Assembly (NCBI GenBank): GCA_964468435.1
Contig: CAYXVE010000009.1
Coordinates: 1-64,000 of the forward strand
Source: JBCCTX01 sp964468435
GTDB taxonomy: Bacteria > Bacteroidota > Bacteroidia > J057
Length of the DNA: 64,000 bases
Reading direction: 5' to 3'
Made by a program: the position numbers and the translations under genes. This document shows, piece after piece, positions 17,725-27,226 of this stretch. The notes beneath the pieces are model-generated. The model searched no databases, was not told the origin of the DNA, and was given only the letters and a program-made list of their open reading frames with translations. Position 1 is the first letter of the stretch, and the number at the start of each line of letters is the position of its first letter.

Positions 17725-19086
17725 ATGACTAAAATACTAATCATTGATGATGAAGAGATCATCAGGGATACACTACAGGAAATATTGGAATATGAGGATT
17801 ATGAGTCTGATACCGCTTCAAATGGTGCTGAAGGCCTGGAGCTACTGAAAAAGAACGAATATGATGTCGTGTTATGTGATATCAAAATGCCTAAGGTAGA
17901 TGGGATGGAAGTATTGGAAAAAGGACTGATCATGAGACCTGAAACACAGTTTATCATGATATCGGGTCATGGAACGATAGAGACTGCGGTAGAGGCTACC
18001 AAAAAGGGTGCATTTGATTTCATTGAAAAGCCCCCAGATTTGAACCGTATGCTGATTTCCATTCGCAATGCAATGGATAAGTCTGATCTCGTAGTAGAGA
18101 CCAAAAAGCTCAAAAGAAAGATTACCCGTACACGCGAGATTATAGGTAACTCAGCAGTGATGGAAAAGATCAATGAGACTATCAATCGCGTGGCGCCTAC
18201 TGATGCCAGAGTCTTGATTACAGGTAGTAATGGTACAGGTAAGGAACTGGTAGCCAGGTGGATTCATGAGAAAAGCTTGCGTGTTGATGGACCCTTGATC
18301 GAGGTAAACTGCGCTGCAATTCCCTCAGAACTTATCGAGAGTGAATTATTTGGGCATGAGAAAGGGTCATTTACGGGTGCACATAAGCAACGGATAGGGA
18401 AATTTGAGCAGGCAAATGGTGGAACGCTCTTTCTGGACGAGATTGGAGATATGAGTCTTTCAGCACAGGCCAAAGTTCTGCGGGCATTACAGGAAAATAA
18501 GATCACCCGCATTGGTAGCGATAAGCAGATTAATGTAGATGTGCGCATTATCGCTGCGACGAACAAAGATATACTGCATGAGATCAGTGAAGCTAGTTTC
18601 CGGGAAGACCTTTATCACCGTATAAGTGTAATACTGATACACGTTCCCGCTCTGAAAGATCGGAGAGAAGATATCCCCCTACTTGCCAATTCATTTCTGG
18701 AAGAAATACGAGAAGAGTACAATATACCGGAAATTAAGATTGAGTCGAATGCCATGGATGCCCTGAAGCGACTCGAATGGACGGGAAATGTCAGGGAACT
18801 TCGCAATGTCATAGAGCGTTTGGTGATCATGAGCAATGGGAACATTGCCGAACAGGATGTTTCTGATTTCGCAGTTCCCCCCAAAAGATCGACCGGAGAT
18901 GAATCGATGTACAGCGATTTTGAGAAGTTTCAGGATTTTAAAGATCATGTTGAGAAAGCCTTTCTGATTCGCAAACTTGAGCAGCATGGATGGAATATTT
19001 CCAAAACCGCTGAAACAATCGGTATTCAGCGTAGCCACTTGTATAACAAGATGGATAAGTATGGAATCGAGCGCAAGGAAGAGTGA
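17725..19086 (+). CDS. Sigma-54-dependent response regulator (NtrC family)
   Basis: A 453-residue transcription activator. The receiver domain (1-120) has acidic-pocket residues Asp9 and Glu10, phospho-acceptor Asp52 (VLCDIKMPKVDG) and Lys102. The AAA+ domain (about 140-375) has Walker A GSNGTGKE, the sigma-54 contact loop GSFTGA (a variant of GAFTGA), Walker B GGTLFLDEIGD and the arginine-finger region FREDLYHR. The C-terminal Fis-type helix-turn-helix is NISKTAETIGIQRSHLYNKM. Phosphorylation by a partner kinase would drive oligomerisation and open-complex formation at RpoN promoters. The TPR histidine kinase at 13205 is a candidate partner. There is a 171-nt leader with no evident operator. 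Confidence 0.96.
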   Translation: MTKILIIDDEEIIRDTLQEILEYEDYESDTASNGAEGLELLKKNEYDVVLCDIKMPKVDGMEVLEKGLIMRPETQFIMISGHGTIETAVEATKKGAFDFIEKPPDLNRMLISIRNAMDKSDLVVETKKLKRKITRTREIIGNSAVMEKINETINRVAPTDARVLITGSNGTGKELVARWIHEKSLRVDGPLIEVNCAAIPSELIESELFGHEKGSFTGAHKQRIGKFEQANGGTLFLDEIGDMSLSAQAKVLRALQENKITRIGSDKQINVDVRIIAATNKDILHEISEASFREDLYHRISVILIHVPALKDRREDIPLLANSFLEEIREEYNIPEIKIESNAMDALKRLEWTGNVRELRNVIERLVIMSNGNIAEQDVSDFAVPPKRSTGDESMYSDFEKFQDFKDHVEKAFLIRKLEQHGWNISKTAETIGIQRSHLYNKMDKYGIERKEE

Positions 19087-19246
19087 TCAAGATCATTGAG
19101 GGTTTCTGTTTTTTCTTCATACTTATCTGATCTGGCAAATTTTTTTTCAAGAACATTAATCTTATCTTGGTGTTTTATATGGGTGTTTATCATATGAAAA
19201 TCAAATACACGATGAGGGGTTGGTACAAGTAGTTATAAACAAGAAT

Positions 19247-21034
19247 ATGGATAGAATACGGAATTTCTGTATTATCGCTCATATTGATCATGGTAAGAGT
19301 ACGCTTGCTGATCGTATGTTGGAATCTACCAAGACATTGACAAAGCGGGAAATGATGGATCAGGTCTTGGATAGCATGGACCTGGAAAGGGAAAAAGGCA
19401 TTACAATTAAGAGTCACGCTATCCAGATGAATTATGAGAAGGATGGAGAATTATATACCCTTAACCTAATTGATACGCCTGGGCACGTAGACTTCTCATA
19501 TGAAGTTTCCCGGGCCATAGCATCCTGTGAAGGAGCCTTGTTAGTGGTAGATGCTGCTCAGGGAATAGAAGCACAGACAATATCCAACCTCTATCTCGCG
19601 CTTGAATACGATCTGGAAGTCATACCAGTCCTCAATAAAATTGATCTTCCGAGTGCCAGACTTGAAGAAGTCGGGGATGAAATTATTGATCTGCTGGGAT
19701 GTGAAAGAGAGGATATCATTTACGCTAGTGCGAAAGAGGGTAAAGGCATTATTGAAATCATTGAGCGCATCATAGAGGTTATTCCTCCTCCTGTGGGCGA
19801 GCCAGATGCTCCACTTAAGGCTCTGGTATTTGATTCGATTTTTAATGCATATCGGGGAACCATCGTATACTTCCGGATTTTCGATGGTAAGATTAGCAAA
19901 GGAGATATTATCAAGTTCATGCAAAGTGATGAAACGTATCATGTTGCTGAAGTGGGAATATTGAGGCTTGCTCAGTTTCCAGTAGAAACGGTAGAGACTG
20001 GAAGTGTGGGATATATGGTTGCTGGAATCAAAGATCTTCAGGAGGTTAAAATGGGTGATACCATCACACATGTATCCAAACCTGCTGAGCGGGCTGTAAG
20101 AGGTTTTCAGGAAGTGAAGCCCATGGTCTTTGCCGGGATTTATCCGGTAGACTCCGAAGATTTTGAGGACTTACGCGACTCACTGGACAAGCTTAAGCTC
20201 AACGATGCGTCTTTGATCTATCAACCAGAGACTTCGGCAGCACTAGGCTATGGTTTTCGGGCTGGATTTCTTGGCATGTTGCACATGGAGATTGTTCAGG
20301 AACGTTTGGAAAGAGAATTTGATCTGTCTGTGATTACTACAGTTCCCAATGTAGGCTTCAAAGCGATCCTCACCAACAATGAGGAAGTGGATATTAATAG
20401 CCCTTCCGATCTACCTTCAGCTACAACCATTAAAGAATTGCAAGAGCCATTTATCAAGGCTCAGATTATAACCAAAGCAGATTTTGTAGGAAGAGTCATA
20501 GAGTTGTGTATCGAAAAGAGAGGAATATTTATCAATCAGGTATATTTGACTACCGAACGCGTTGAACTTGCATTTGAGTTGCCACTTGCAGAAGTTGTTT
20601 TTGATTTTTTTGATAAACTCAAAACGATTTCTAAGGGATATGCATCATTTGACTATGAGATTCTTGGGTTCAGGAAGTCTCATCTGGTTAAGCTGGATAT
20701 ACTCCTGAATGGGGATCAGGTAGATGCACTTAGTTCGCTGATACACCGCGACAAGGCCTACGACTTTGGAAAAGCAATTTGTAAAAAGCTTAAAGAACTT
20801 ATTCCACGACAGCAGTTTGAAGTAGCTATTCAGGCGGCAATTGGTTCGAAAGTTATCTCACGTGAGACTGTGAAGGCCATTCGTAAAGACGTTACTGCGA
20901 AGTGTTATGGGGGAGATATCACGCGTAAACGCAAGTTGCTTGAAAAGCAAAAGGAGGGTAAGAAGCGTATGCGTCAGGTAGGATCTGTGGAAGTGCCCCA
21001 AAGTGCCTTTCACGCAGTGCTCAAACTGGAATAA
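19247..21034 (+). CDS. lepA: Elongation factor 4 (LepA)
   Basis: Ribosomal GTPase of the translation factor family, proposed to back-translocate stalled ribosomes or aid initiation. The 595-residue protein has G1 AHIDHGKST, G2 within EREKGITIKSH, G3 DTPGHVDF and G4 NKIDLPSA, then domains II, III and V and the LepA-specific C-terminal domain ending in KRKLLEKQKEGKKRMRQVG. The ATG at 19247 gives the standard N-terminus (DRIRNFCIIAHIDHGKST); a TTG nine codons upstream was rejected. The 3' end faces the NfeD-like gene with 18 nt between stops. Confidence 0.98.
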   Translation: MDRIRNFCIIAHIDHGKSTLADRMLESTKTLTKREMMDQVLDSMDLEREKGITIKSHAIQMNYEKDGELYTLNLIDTPGHVDFSYEVSRAIASCEGALLVVDAAQGIEAQTISNLYLALEYDLEVIPVLNKIDLPSARLEEVGDEIIDLLGCEREDIIYASAKEGKGIIEIIERIIEVIPPPVGEPDAPLKALVFDSIFNAYRGTIVYFRIFDGKISKGDIIKFMQSDETYHVAEVGILRLAQFPVETVETGSVGYMVAGIKDLQEVKMGDTITHVSKPAERAVRGFQEVKPMVFAGIYPVDSEDFEDLRDSLDKLKLNDASLIYQPETSAALGYGFRAGFLGMLHMEIVQERLEREFDLSVITTVPNVGFKAILTNNEEVDINSPSDLPSATTIKELQEPFIKAQIITKADFVGRVIELCIEKRGIFINQVYLTTERVELAFELPLAEVVFDFFDKLKTISKGYASFDYEILGFRKSHLVKLDILLNGDQVDALSSLIHRDKAYDFGKAICKKLKELIPRQQFEVAIQAAIGSKVISRETVKAIRKDVTAKCYGGDITRKRKLLEKQKEGKKRMRQVGSVEVPQSAFHAVLKLE

Positions 21035-21052
21035 TTTCACATAATACTGGAA

Positions 21053-21346
21053 TTATGCCATGCCAGCTTCACCTGTCAAAGGTTCTACTTTAAGCAGACC
21101 AAAACAATGGCCTGTAACTCTGACAGGGACATTTTTCTCCAACGCTATGCTGTTACTCATAGCTTCGTAACGTATGCCATTAATTTCAACAAAGCCACAT
21201 AGTTTCAATCGTGTGATCGTATGACCAATCTTACCCCTGAGATCCAGTGAGGATTCAGGCACTTTTTCAACATATTGGGATTTTACAGACTTAGGTTTTC
21301 TTTCCTGGGAGTACAGACCCATTAACAATGAAACAAGGAGGTTCAT
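21053..21346 (-). CDS. NfeD-like C-terminal OB-fold protein
   Basis: A 97-residue protein. After a short hydrophobic N-terminus (NLLVSLLMGLY), residues 35-90 match the soluble NfeD C-terminal domain: DLRGKIGHTITRLKLCGFVE, then INGIRYEAMSNS, then VPVRVTGHCFGLLKVEP. This OB-like domain is usually fused to membrane segments and next to a stomatin/prohibitin-like gene (membrane quality control). Here it stands alone without a stomatin neighbour and without the usual multi-pass part, so function is uncertain. ATG start at 21346. Confidence 0.75.
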   Translation of the reverse strand: MNLLVSLLMGLYSQERKPKSVKSQYVEKVPESSLDLRGKIGHTITRLKLCGFVEINGIRYEAMSNSIALEKNVPVRVTGHCFGLLKVEPLTGEAGMA

Positions 21347-21761
21347 GATAATACGCTTTAATGTTAAAAGTTACTTTGTACAGGTGTATTGTCATAACGG
21401 ATGTATAAGTATTGTTATACCTGTGCGAGCATTATTGAGGTTAGTCAAAAGTAAAAATAAAGCGTAGAGGTAGTGTAATATCAATTTCTATTTGCTACAC
21501 CTATTAGACGTAAGCTAGATTCATTTGGTTTCAGAATTGAACGATCGTGCAGGAATCACATCCAACCGTGCATGAATAACAATCTTATCAATGTGACCTG
21601 AGTAAAAGGAAGAGATATTAAGAAACTGTTTAAAAACTACTATACTCTTTTTAGCATAAGTCTCATCATAGTATATTATTAAATAATATTTTTGATAAGT
21701 CAGATTGCTATTCTAAAGTCTTCACCTAAATAGATCATTTTTTTCACTAACCCTCCAGCTT
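21347..21761. other. Intergenic region between the NfeD-like and lptD-like genes
   Basis: 415 nt without a convincing gene. It is AT-rich and lies downstream of the lptD-like gene and upstream of the NfeD-like gene, both on the minus strand. Two weak structures are visible: an imperfect 9-bp stem (ACAGGTGTA at 21380 with TATACCTGT at 21416, one wobble) and a near-palindrome of A and T near 21673-21689. Either could end lptD transcription, but neither has a clear GC stem plus T-run. No RNA gene was recognised. Confidence 0.4.
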
Positions 21762-24503
21762 TTAAAACCTGCGATCCTGGAATTGATTGCGTTTTTGGAG
21801 GCGAAGATCTCTCAGCGTAGGGCTCTTGACATTAATGACCAGCACATAGCTTTGCAGGGGACCAAAAGGTGACCAGGAAAAACTCAGGTTCCAACAATGG
21901 AGATCTCGAAGAATGGAGATAGAGGTATAAGTAAGTTCTTTGCGTTCGAAGTCAAAACCAGAGTTGAAGGTAATCTTCCAGTTGGAGGTAAAGCTCAAAT
22001 CACCATTGAAAGCCATGTTCTGGCGTATATTGGGATCATTGTTACCAAATTTGGTGTAGGAAAAGTTATATCTCATCCTGATGTTCCAGGGAATGTCGAA
22101 GTCTACATATTCATTCAGATTATTTTGGATCTGTTGAAATTCATCTTCATTAAAATCTTCTGATCTGCGTTTAGCCTTGTTCTGGCTAGAACGCAAGCTT
22201 GTATTCAAGCTGATCTGCGCATTGGTCAATCTTCCTAGTTTTCCCTGAGTATTCCAAACAAATCGATTGATGCGACTTCCATTTTCATTTATTTCATATG
22301 GGTCGAGCGTAGCGGAGGCATTGATATTTAGCTTTTTATTAAAAAGTGTAGTACGGGCATTCATACGGATGGGAGAGAGGTTGAGGCTGTCAATGGCTAC
22401 ATTATAGGATGAGCTGATGCTCAGATTGTCCAGAATATTGATACGCTCAAATTCATCATTTTTCTCATCAAAATCAGGTTCAAAGCTTTCTTGCGTTCTG
22501 TATTTCATCTCTAGCACACTGGTCAGGCTGAAGCCTAGAGACTGGCTTTCAGGACCTGTAGGAGAGCCAAAAATACCCTGCTGAAAGCGATTGAATCTAC
22601 GGATGATGTCCCCATTGGGATCTACTACAAACTGTCCAGTTGAGTCAAGTTCTCCGGTAAATTCTTCCCAGAATCCAAAACCGGGATCAGAAAAGTCGGG
22701 ACGAAAACTATAGGACATGCTGGGCGAAAATCTTTGTCTGAATGCGATCTGCTTTTTGGTCCGGGTAAGCTGGTAGATTCCAAAGAAGTTGGTAGTGGCA
22801 CCCAATGATGTACTAAAATCTCGGGCTTGCGAAAACCCAGTTAACTGATCCTGTTCAATTCTTCGCGTTTCAGGATCTGCAAAGTAATCCTGTGATTCTG
22901 TATACCAGTATTCCGTCATACGAAAATTGGCAGACAGGTTGATAAATTTAAACAACTTGGCCCCAGTAGAAGCGGTAGCAGTATGACGCCAACCGTTGCG
23001 GAAAAATGAACTATTGGGCTTTTTTACCAGTACAGAATCACCATCGACGATTTCCCATACCTGAGTAGAATCGTTGGGAGATAATAATATATCTAAAAAA
23101 GAACTATCGGGAACAGCAGTTAGCTGATTGCTGAGTTGAGAGTTGTAATCGATACCCAACCGGGTGATAAAATCAAGGCCACGGTTACTACTAAGATTTT
23201 TGAAAGGGGTCAACCTGTTCATACTCAAGGTCATAGAAGGAAATGTCATGGAAACTGTCTCATTGGTAAGCGACTGACGGTGGCTGGCATTAAGGTTGAT
23301 GACAAAAGGTAGATTGTTAAATGTCTTACTCAGGTTAATAGAAGATGCAAGGTCATTCTGAAAAAAGTCATTAGCATCAAAACTTACCCTTTTGAAGTAT
23401 CGACTTGAACTGGAGATATTGGCACTTCCCGATAGCCTGGTTGTGGGATTGATCGGTGAAGATATATTTCCTCGCATGCGCCATTCTGCGGTCCGGGAAA
23501 AATCGGGATCTTCGGGGTCTCCAAATTTCACTACGCCGTATGATAGACTCAGTCCAGCATTGAGTTTATTGCGTGATTTGAAGTTGGCACGTGTTTCTAC
23601 CCTCCAACCTCCACGTGTATAGAAATCCCCTGTAAAGAGCAGGTCCATTTTGTCGCTTACCCCCCAGTAATACCCCATATCTCTAAGGAAAAATCCCCTA
23701 TCCTGTGCTTCTCCGTATTTAGGAATGATGATACCACTTCTACGTCCTTCTTTGAGATCCGGGATGAAGCCAAAGGGCAATCCGATAGGTAAGGGAAAGC
23801 CCGCGACGACAAAATTTAGTGGCCCACTGACGATGGTATTGTTGGGCAGTACCTTTACTTTAGGTGCGTTGATATAGTAGTGGGGATCATCAAGATCACA
23901 AGTAGTAAATTTAGTGCCTTTGGCAAAGTAGCTTCCATCGGGAAATCTTTTGGTCGTATCACTCAATAGATAATCTTGTCCCTGTGCTGTTCTAGCACCA
24001 ATAATACGACCTTTTTCCGTTTTGAAATTGTAAATCATCCGCCGGGCAGAGTAGGTCTGTCCCGTTTGCGTAAATTCAGGTTCTCCGATTTTCTGCCCGG
24101 TACTGTCTTCGATTCCATTTGCAGAGAGCGTTTGTGTATTCCAATTGACCGAGACACGCTCAGCCTGGAGCGCCATCTGATCATAGTTAAGACTGGAGTT
24201 GCCATATAGGTACAGCTTACTACTGTCTATATCAAAGATAATGGAATCACGGGCTTTGTAATCCACAGGGCCTGTCAGGTCGCTATTAGCACGAAGTGAG
24301 TCTACAATTTGTTGCTCTCTGGATATTACGGTATCCTGTAGGGTGCTGTCTCGTAGTAGTGAATCTGTTTGAGCCAGTATACTATCTGGCAGGATGAGTG
24401 AATCAGGGGATTGGATTTGGGATAAGGTATCAATCTGAGCATACAGATTTCCCATGAGGATAAAAAATAGACCAAACAGTAATATGGAAATATAATTTCT
24501 CAA
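21762..24503 (-). CDS. lptD: Putative LPS assembly outer membrane protein (LptD/OstA-like)
   Basis: A 913-residue outer membrane protein. After a signal peptide (ISILLFGLFFILMGNLYAQ), a Ser/Asp-rich linker leads to an OstA/LptA-like jellyroll region (about 75-230: YKARDSIIFD, LYGNSSLNYDQMALQAE, KIGEPEFTQTGQTYSARRMI, then KGRIIGARTAQGQDY). The rest is a long beta-barrel, including GLPFGFIPDLKEGRRSGIII near residue 241. LptD places LPS in the outer leaflet. Bacteroidota versions lack close similarity to E. coli LptD, so the exact role is inferred. The frame opens with TTG at 24503; no ATG lies between the upstream in-frame stop and the signal peptide, so TTG is the likely start. It is divergent from the amidase gene. 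Confidence 0.85.
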   Translation of the reverse strand: MRNYISILLFGLFFILMGNLYAQIDTLSQIQSPDSLILPDSILAQTDSLLRDSTLQDTVISREQQIVDSLRANSDLTGPVDYKARDSIIFDIDSSKLYLYGNSSLNYDQMALQAERVSVNWNTQTLSANGIEDSTGQKIGEPEFTQTGQTYSARRMIYNFKTEKGRIIGARTAQGQDYLLSDTTKRFPDGSYFAKGTKFTTCDLDDPHYYINAPKVKVLPNNTIVSGPLNFVVAGFPLPIGLPFGFIPDLKEGRRSGIIIPKYGEAQDRGFFLRDMGYYWGVSDKMDLLFTGDFYTRGGWRVETRANFKSRNKLNAGLSLSYGVVKFGDPEDPDFSRTAEWRMRGNISSPINPTTRLSGSANISSSSRYFKRVSFDANDFFQNDLASSINLSKTFNNLPFVINLNASHRQSLTNETVSMTFPSMTLSMNRLTPFKNLSSNRGLDFITRLGIDYNSQLSNQLTAVPDSSFLDILLSPNDSTQVWEIVDGDSVLVKKPNSSFFRNGWRHTATASTGAKLFKFINLSANFRMTEYWYTESQDYFADPETRRIEQDQLTGFSQARDFSTSLGATTNFFGIYQLTRTKKQIAFRQRFSPSMSYSFRPDFSDPGFGFWEEFTGELDSTGQFVVDPNGDIIRRFNRFQQGIFGSPTGPESQSLGFSLTSVLEMKYRTQESFEPDFDEKNDEFERINILDNLSISSSYNVAIDSLNLSPIRMNARTTLFNKKLNINASATLDPYEINENGSRINRFVWNTQGKLGRLTNAQISLNTSLRSSQNKAKRRSEDFNEDEFQQIQNNLNEYVDFDIPWNIRMRYNFSYTKFGNNDPNIRQNMAFNGDLSFTSNWKITFNSGFDFERKELTYTSISILRDLHCWNLSFSWSPFGPLQSYVLVINVKSPTLRDLRLQKRNQFQDRRF

Positions 24504-24541
24504 ATAAATTTCTAATTTGTTTTCCTAAAGTGTTTAATGCT

Positions 24542-25375
24542 ATGCATCGGGTTGTATCAAATATGTTTATAAAGCGCAAATATAAGTTTTATCAATGGAT
24601 TAACACGGGATTGATTGCAATGAGTTGTATAGGTCTTTCATTGAGTCCTGTATCCAGACCATTTGTTGAGGAAGGGATTACCCGTTTGGTCATTGATGCA
24701 GGTCATGGAGGACATGACCCTGGTACCGTAGGAAAAGAGAACTATGAGAAGGACATTGCTCTAGCTGTTGCTCTGAAGGTAGAAGCGTTGATTCGTGAAA
24801 ACTTACCGGAAGTTACGGTCATTATGACGAGGGAAACAGATGTATTTGTGCCTTTGTACGAGCGTGCCCGTATTGCCAAGGAAAACCACGGTGATCTGTT
24901 TTTGAGTATTCACTGCAATTCATTTCCATTGAAAGAGCGATCCGGGTCTGAAACTTATGTCATGGGGATCAACGAAGGGCAGGAGAATTACGGTCGGATC
25001 ATAGCAGAAAACGAAGCTATATTATTTGAGAAAAACCACCAGGAAATGTATGGTGGATTTGATCCCAGTTCTCCTGAAGGCTTTATTTATTTTCGATTAC
25101 TCAAAAATACATTCCGTCGTGAAAGTTCAAGACTTGCCCGGATGGTTGAAAAGCAATACCAGGATCGTATGAACCGGCCAAGTTGGGGAATTAAACAAGC
25201 GCCATTTCTGGTGCTATATCAAAGTGGAATGCCTGCCATCTTATCTGAGATTGGCTTTCTATCCAATGAAGCGGATGAGCGGTTACTGGCGTCAGCATTT
25301 GGGCAGCAGAAAATTGCCCGGAGTATCTTTGAAGCTGTGAAGACGTATAATGAAGAAATCAAGGGTAGCCGATAA
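24542..25375 (+). CDS. N-acetylmuramoyl-L-alanine amidase (Amidase_3)
   Basis: Zinc amidase that cuts the bond between MurNAc and L-Ala in peptidoglycan, usually for daughter-cell separation. Motifs: VIDAGHGGHDPG (first zinc His) near residue 51, SIHCNSFP (second zinc His region) near residue 123 and ILSEIGFLSN (catalytic Glu) near residue 234. An N-terminal hydrophobic stretch (INTGLIAMSCIGLSLSPVS) is a signal peptide or anchor. There is an insertion of about 50 residues between the second and third motifs, as in Bacteroidota and AmiC-like enzymes. Start codons GTG 24530, ATG 24542 and ATG 24563 are all possible; the first ATG is given. It is divergent from the lptD-like gene, an arrangement I recall from related genomes. 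Confidence 0.92.
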   Translation: MHRVVSNMFIKRKYKFYQWINTGLIAMSCIGLSLSPVSRPFVEEGITRLVIDAGHGGHDPGTVGKENYEKDIALAVALKVEALIRENLPEVTVIMTRETDVFVPLYERARIAKENHGDLFLSIHCNSFPLKERSGSETYVMGINEGQENYGRIIAENEAILFEKNHQEMYGGFDPSSPEGFIYFRLLKNTFRRESSRLARMVEKQYQDRMNRPSWGIKQAPFLVLYQSGMPAILSEIGFLSNEADERLLASAFGQQKIARSIFEAVKTYNEEIKGSR

Positions 25376-25422
25376 CAAAACGGGCTGCACTGGGTTTTCA
25401 AATCATTAACATTCAGTATTGT

Positions 25423-26625
25423 ATGGTAAAAGAAGAAATAAAACAGCAAGTAGCACATGCCTATGAAGCCTCAGATTATTATTTGATGGATGAGTGGTTG
25501 GAAGAGGAGCACAAATTGATCCGGGGAAGTGTTAGAGATTGGCTGAATCAACATATTTCGCCATATATTAATGAATGGGCTCAGAGTAATCAATGTCCAA
25601 CGCATTTGGTACGGGAAATGGGAAGTATGGGATTGTTTGGACCTTCCTTGCCTGAGGAATACGGCTGTCCAGGATTGGATGAGATAGCTTACGGTGTTAT
25701 CATGCAGGAAATAGAGCGAGTGGATTCAGGCATCAGGTCTATGTGTTCGGTTCAGGGATCTCTGGTGATGTATCCTATATTTGCATATGGGACTGAGGAG
25801 CAAAAACAACGTTATCTTCCGAAGCTGGCAAGTGGTGAACTGATGGGTTGTTTTGGCTTGACCGAACCAGATTTTGGGTCCAATCCTGGCGGGATGCGTT
25901 CCCATTTTACTGATGAAGGAGATCATTTTCTGCTCAATGGTTCCAAGACCTGGATATCCAACTCTCCTTTTGCGGATATCGCAGTCATTTGGGCAAAGAA
26001 TGAGAACGGGCGTGTAAGTGGATTGATACTGGAGCGAGGCATGGAAGGGTTTTACACCCCCAAAATTGAGAATAAATGGTCATTAAGGGCTTCAGATACG
26101 GGTGAACTTGTATTTGACAATGTAAAAGTGCCCAAGAAAAATATACTTCCCCGCGTAAATGGATTGAAGGGACCGCTGGGTTGTTTGGACAAAGCCAGAT
26201 ATGGTATTGCCTGGGGAGCCATTGGAGTGGCTATGGATTGCTATTACACGGCATTGAAATATGCCAAAGAGCGCATACAGTTTGATCGTCCCATCGCACA
26301 GTTTCAGTTGATACAGAAGAAGTTAGCTGAGATGATCACCGAGATCACCAAGATGCAATTACTGGCTTTCAGGCTTGGTCAACTCATGAATGAAAAGCGG
26401 GTAAGTTCTGCTCAGATCTCAATGGCCAAGCGTAATAATGTGGAGCAGGCATTGAAAATTGCCAGAGAGGCAAGACAGATTCTTGGAGGCATGGGTATTA
26501 CAGGTGATTATCCGATTATGCGTCACATGATGAATCTGGAATCTGTGATTACTTATGAAGGTACACATGATATACATCTGTTAATCACAGGTAAAGACAT
26601 TACTGGGTTGAATGCGTTTGTTTAA
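25423..26625 (+). CDS. gcdH: Glutaryl-CoA dehydrogenase-like acyl-CoA dehydrogenase
   Basis: FAD enzyme that oxidises and decarboxylates glutaryl-CoA to crotonyl-CoA in lysine, hydroxylysine and tryptophan breakdown. The 400-residue protein follows GCDH closely: RSMCSVQGSLVMYPIFAYG near residue 106 (substrate-binding Arg and Ser), FGLTEPDFGSNPGGM near residue 145 (flavin-side motif), CLDKARYGIAWGAIG near residue 253, the Arg of RIQFDRPIAQFQLIQKK, and VITYEGTHDIHLLITG near residue 378 with the catalytic Glu. These are more specific than a general acyl-CoA dehydrogenase. Other genes of the route are not in the window. It is 47 nt downstream of the amidase. Confidence 0.9.
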   Translation: MVKEEIKQQVAHAYEASDYYLMDEWLEEEHKLIRGSVRDWLNQHISPYINEWAQSNQCPTHLVREMGSMGLFGPSLPEEYGCPGLDEIAYGVIMQEIERVDSGIRSMCSVQGSLVMYPIFAYGTEEQKQRYLPKLASGELMGCFGLTEPDFGSNPGGMRSHFTDEGDHFLLNGSKTWISNSPFADIAVIWAKNENGRVSGLILERGMEGFYTPKIENKWSLRASDTGELVFDNVKVPKKNILPRVNGLKGPLGCLDKARYGIAWGAIGVAMDCYYTALKYAKERIQFDRPIAQFQLIQKKLAEMITEITKMQLLAFRLGQLMNEKRVSSAQISMAKRNNVEQALKIAREARQILGGMGITGDYPIMRHMMNLESVITYEGTHDIHLLITGKDITGLNAFV

Positions 26626-26738
26626 TGAATCGTTTCTTTCTATCCGCTGTATGCAACTGGGTGTACCGCATCATTTTATTAGGATCAATTAGTTAATACT
26701 TGAGTTTGGGTAATTGCTCCGAAGGTCTTCCCTTGGAC

Positions 26739-27200
26739 TCACTTGTCTTGAGCTTTTAGCGACTTTTCCACTGGAAGTACTCCGGTGCCGTATTCATATA
26801 CCATTTTGCCACCTAGGTGGGCTGCATAGCCCATAAATCCAAGGCCAACGACAAATATGAGGCTGAAGAATATCTTTTCCCAACGGCTATATATAGCCAG
26901 GAAGTATTTTTTTCTTGTGTATTGCCATACCCAGAGTATACTAAACACCCAGATGTTGCCATAAGCCATAATCTCATGATTTCTTAGGAGAGAACGGATC
27001 TGTTCTTGAGGATAGATATCTCCTTGAGTGACTTTTCCGGTAATGATCGCAAGGACCATACCTACTAGCCCCAGGCCATGTAGTAATATGCCTGAGTTAA
27101 TGAAAAATTTTTCAGTTTTTAGGAAACCATAAAGATAAAGTCCTCCCGCAGTGATCAAGAGTGCAACGGGAAAATGTACTGTTTGCGGATGTAAATTCAA
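26739..27200 (-). CDS. DUF2231-like four-helix membrane protein
   Basis: A 153-residue integral membrane protein with about four hydrophobic helices. HPQTVHFPVALL at the very N-terminus and HLGGKMVYEYGTGV near residue 128 match the DUF2231 pattern, which carries conserved His residues and is sometimes linked to haem or redox proteins. The function is unknown. The reading frame starts with TTG at 27200; no ATG precedes the conserved HPxxVHFP motif, so TTG is likely correct. It follows the DUF5606 gene by 26 nt on the same strand. Confidence 0.78.
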   Translation of the reverse strand: MNLHPQTVHFPVALLITAGGLYLYGFLKTEKFFINSGILLHGLGLVGMVLAIITGKVTQGDIYPQEQIRSLLRNHEIMAYGNIWVFSILWVWQYTRKKYFLAIYSRWEKIFFSLIFVVGLGFMGYAAHLGGKMVYEYGTGVLPVEKSLKAQDK

Positions 27201-27226
27201 GTTTCTGGTGTTGAGTTGAGCCTTTA

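Noticed and set aside
19220..19246. Earlier TTG start for lepA
   Set aside because: The ATG at 19247 starts directly at the conserved LepA N-terminus.
21347..21761. tRNA or small RNA gene in the 415-nt spacer
   Set aside because: No cloverleaf, CCA end or strong GC stem was seen; only weak AT-rich repeats.
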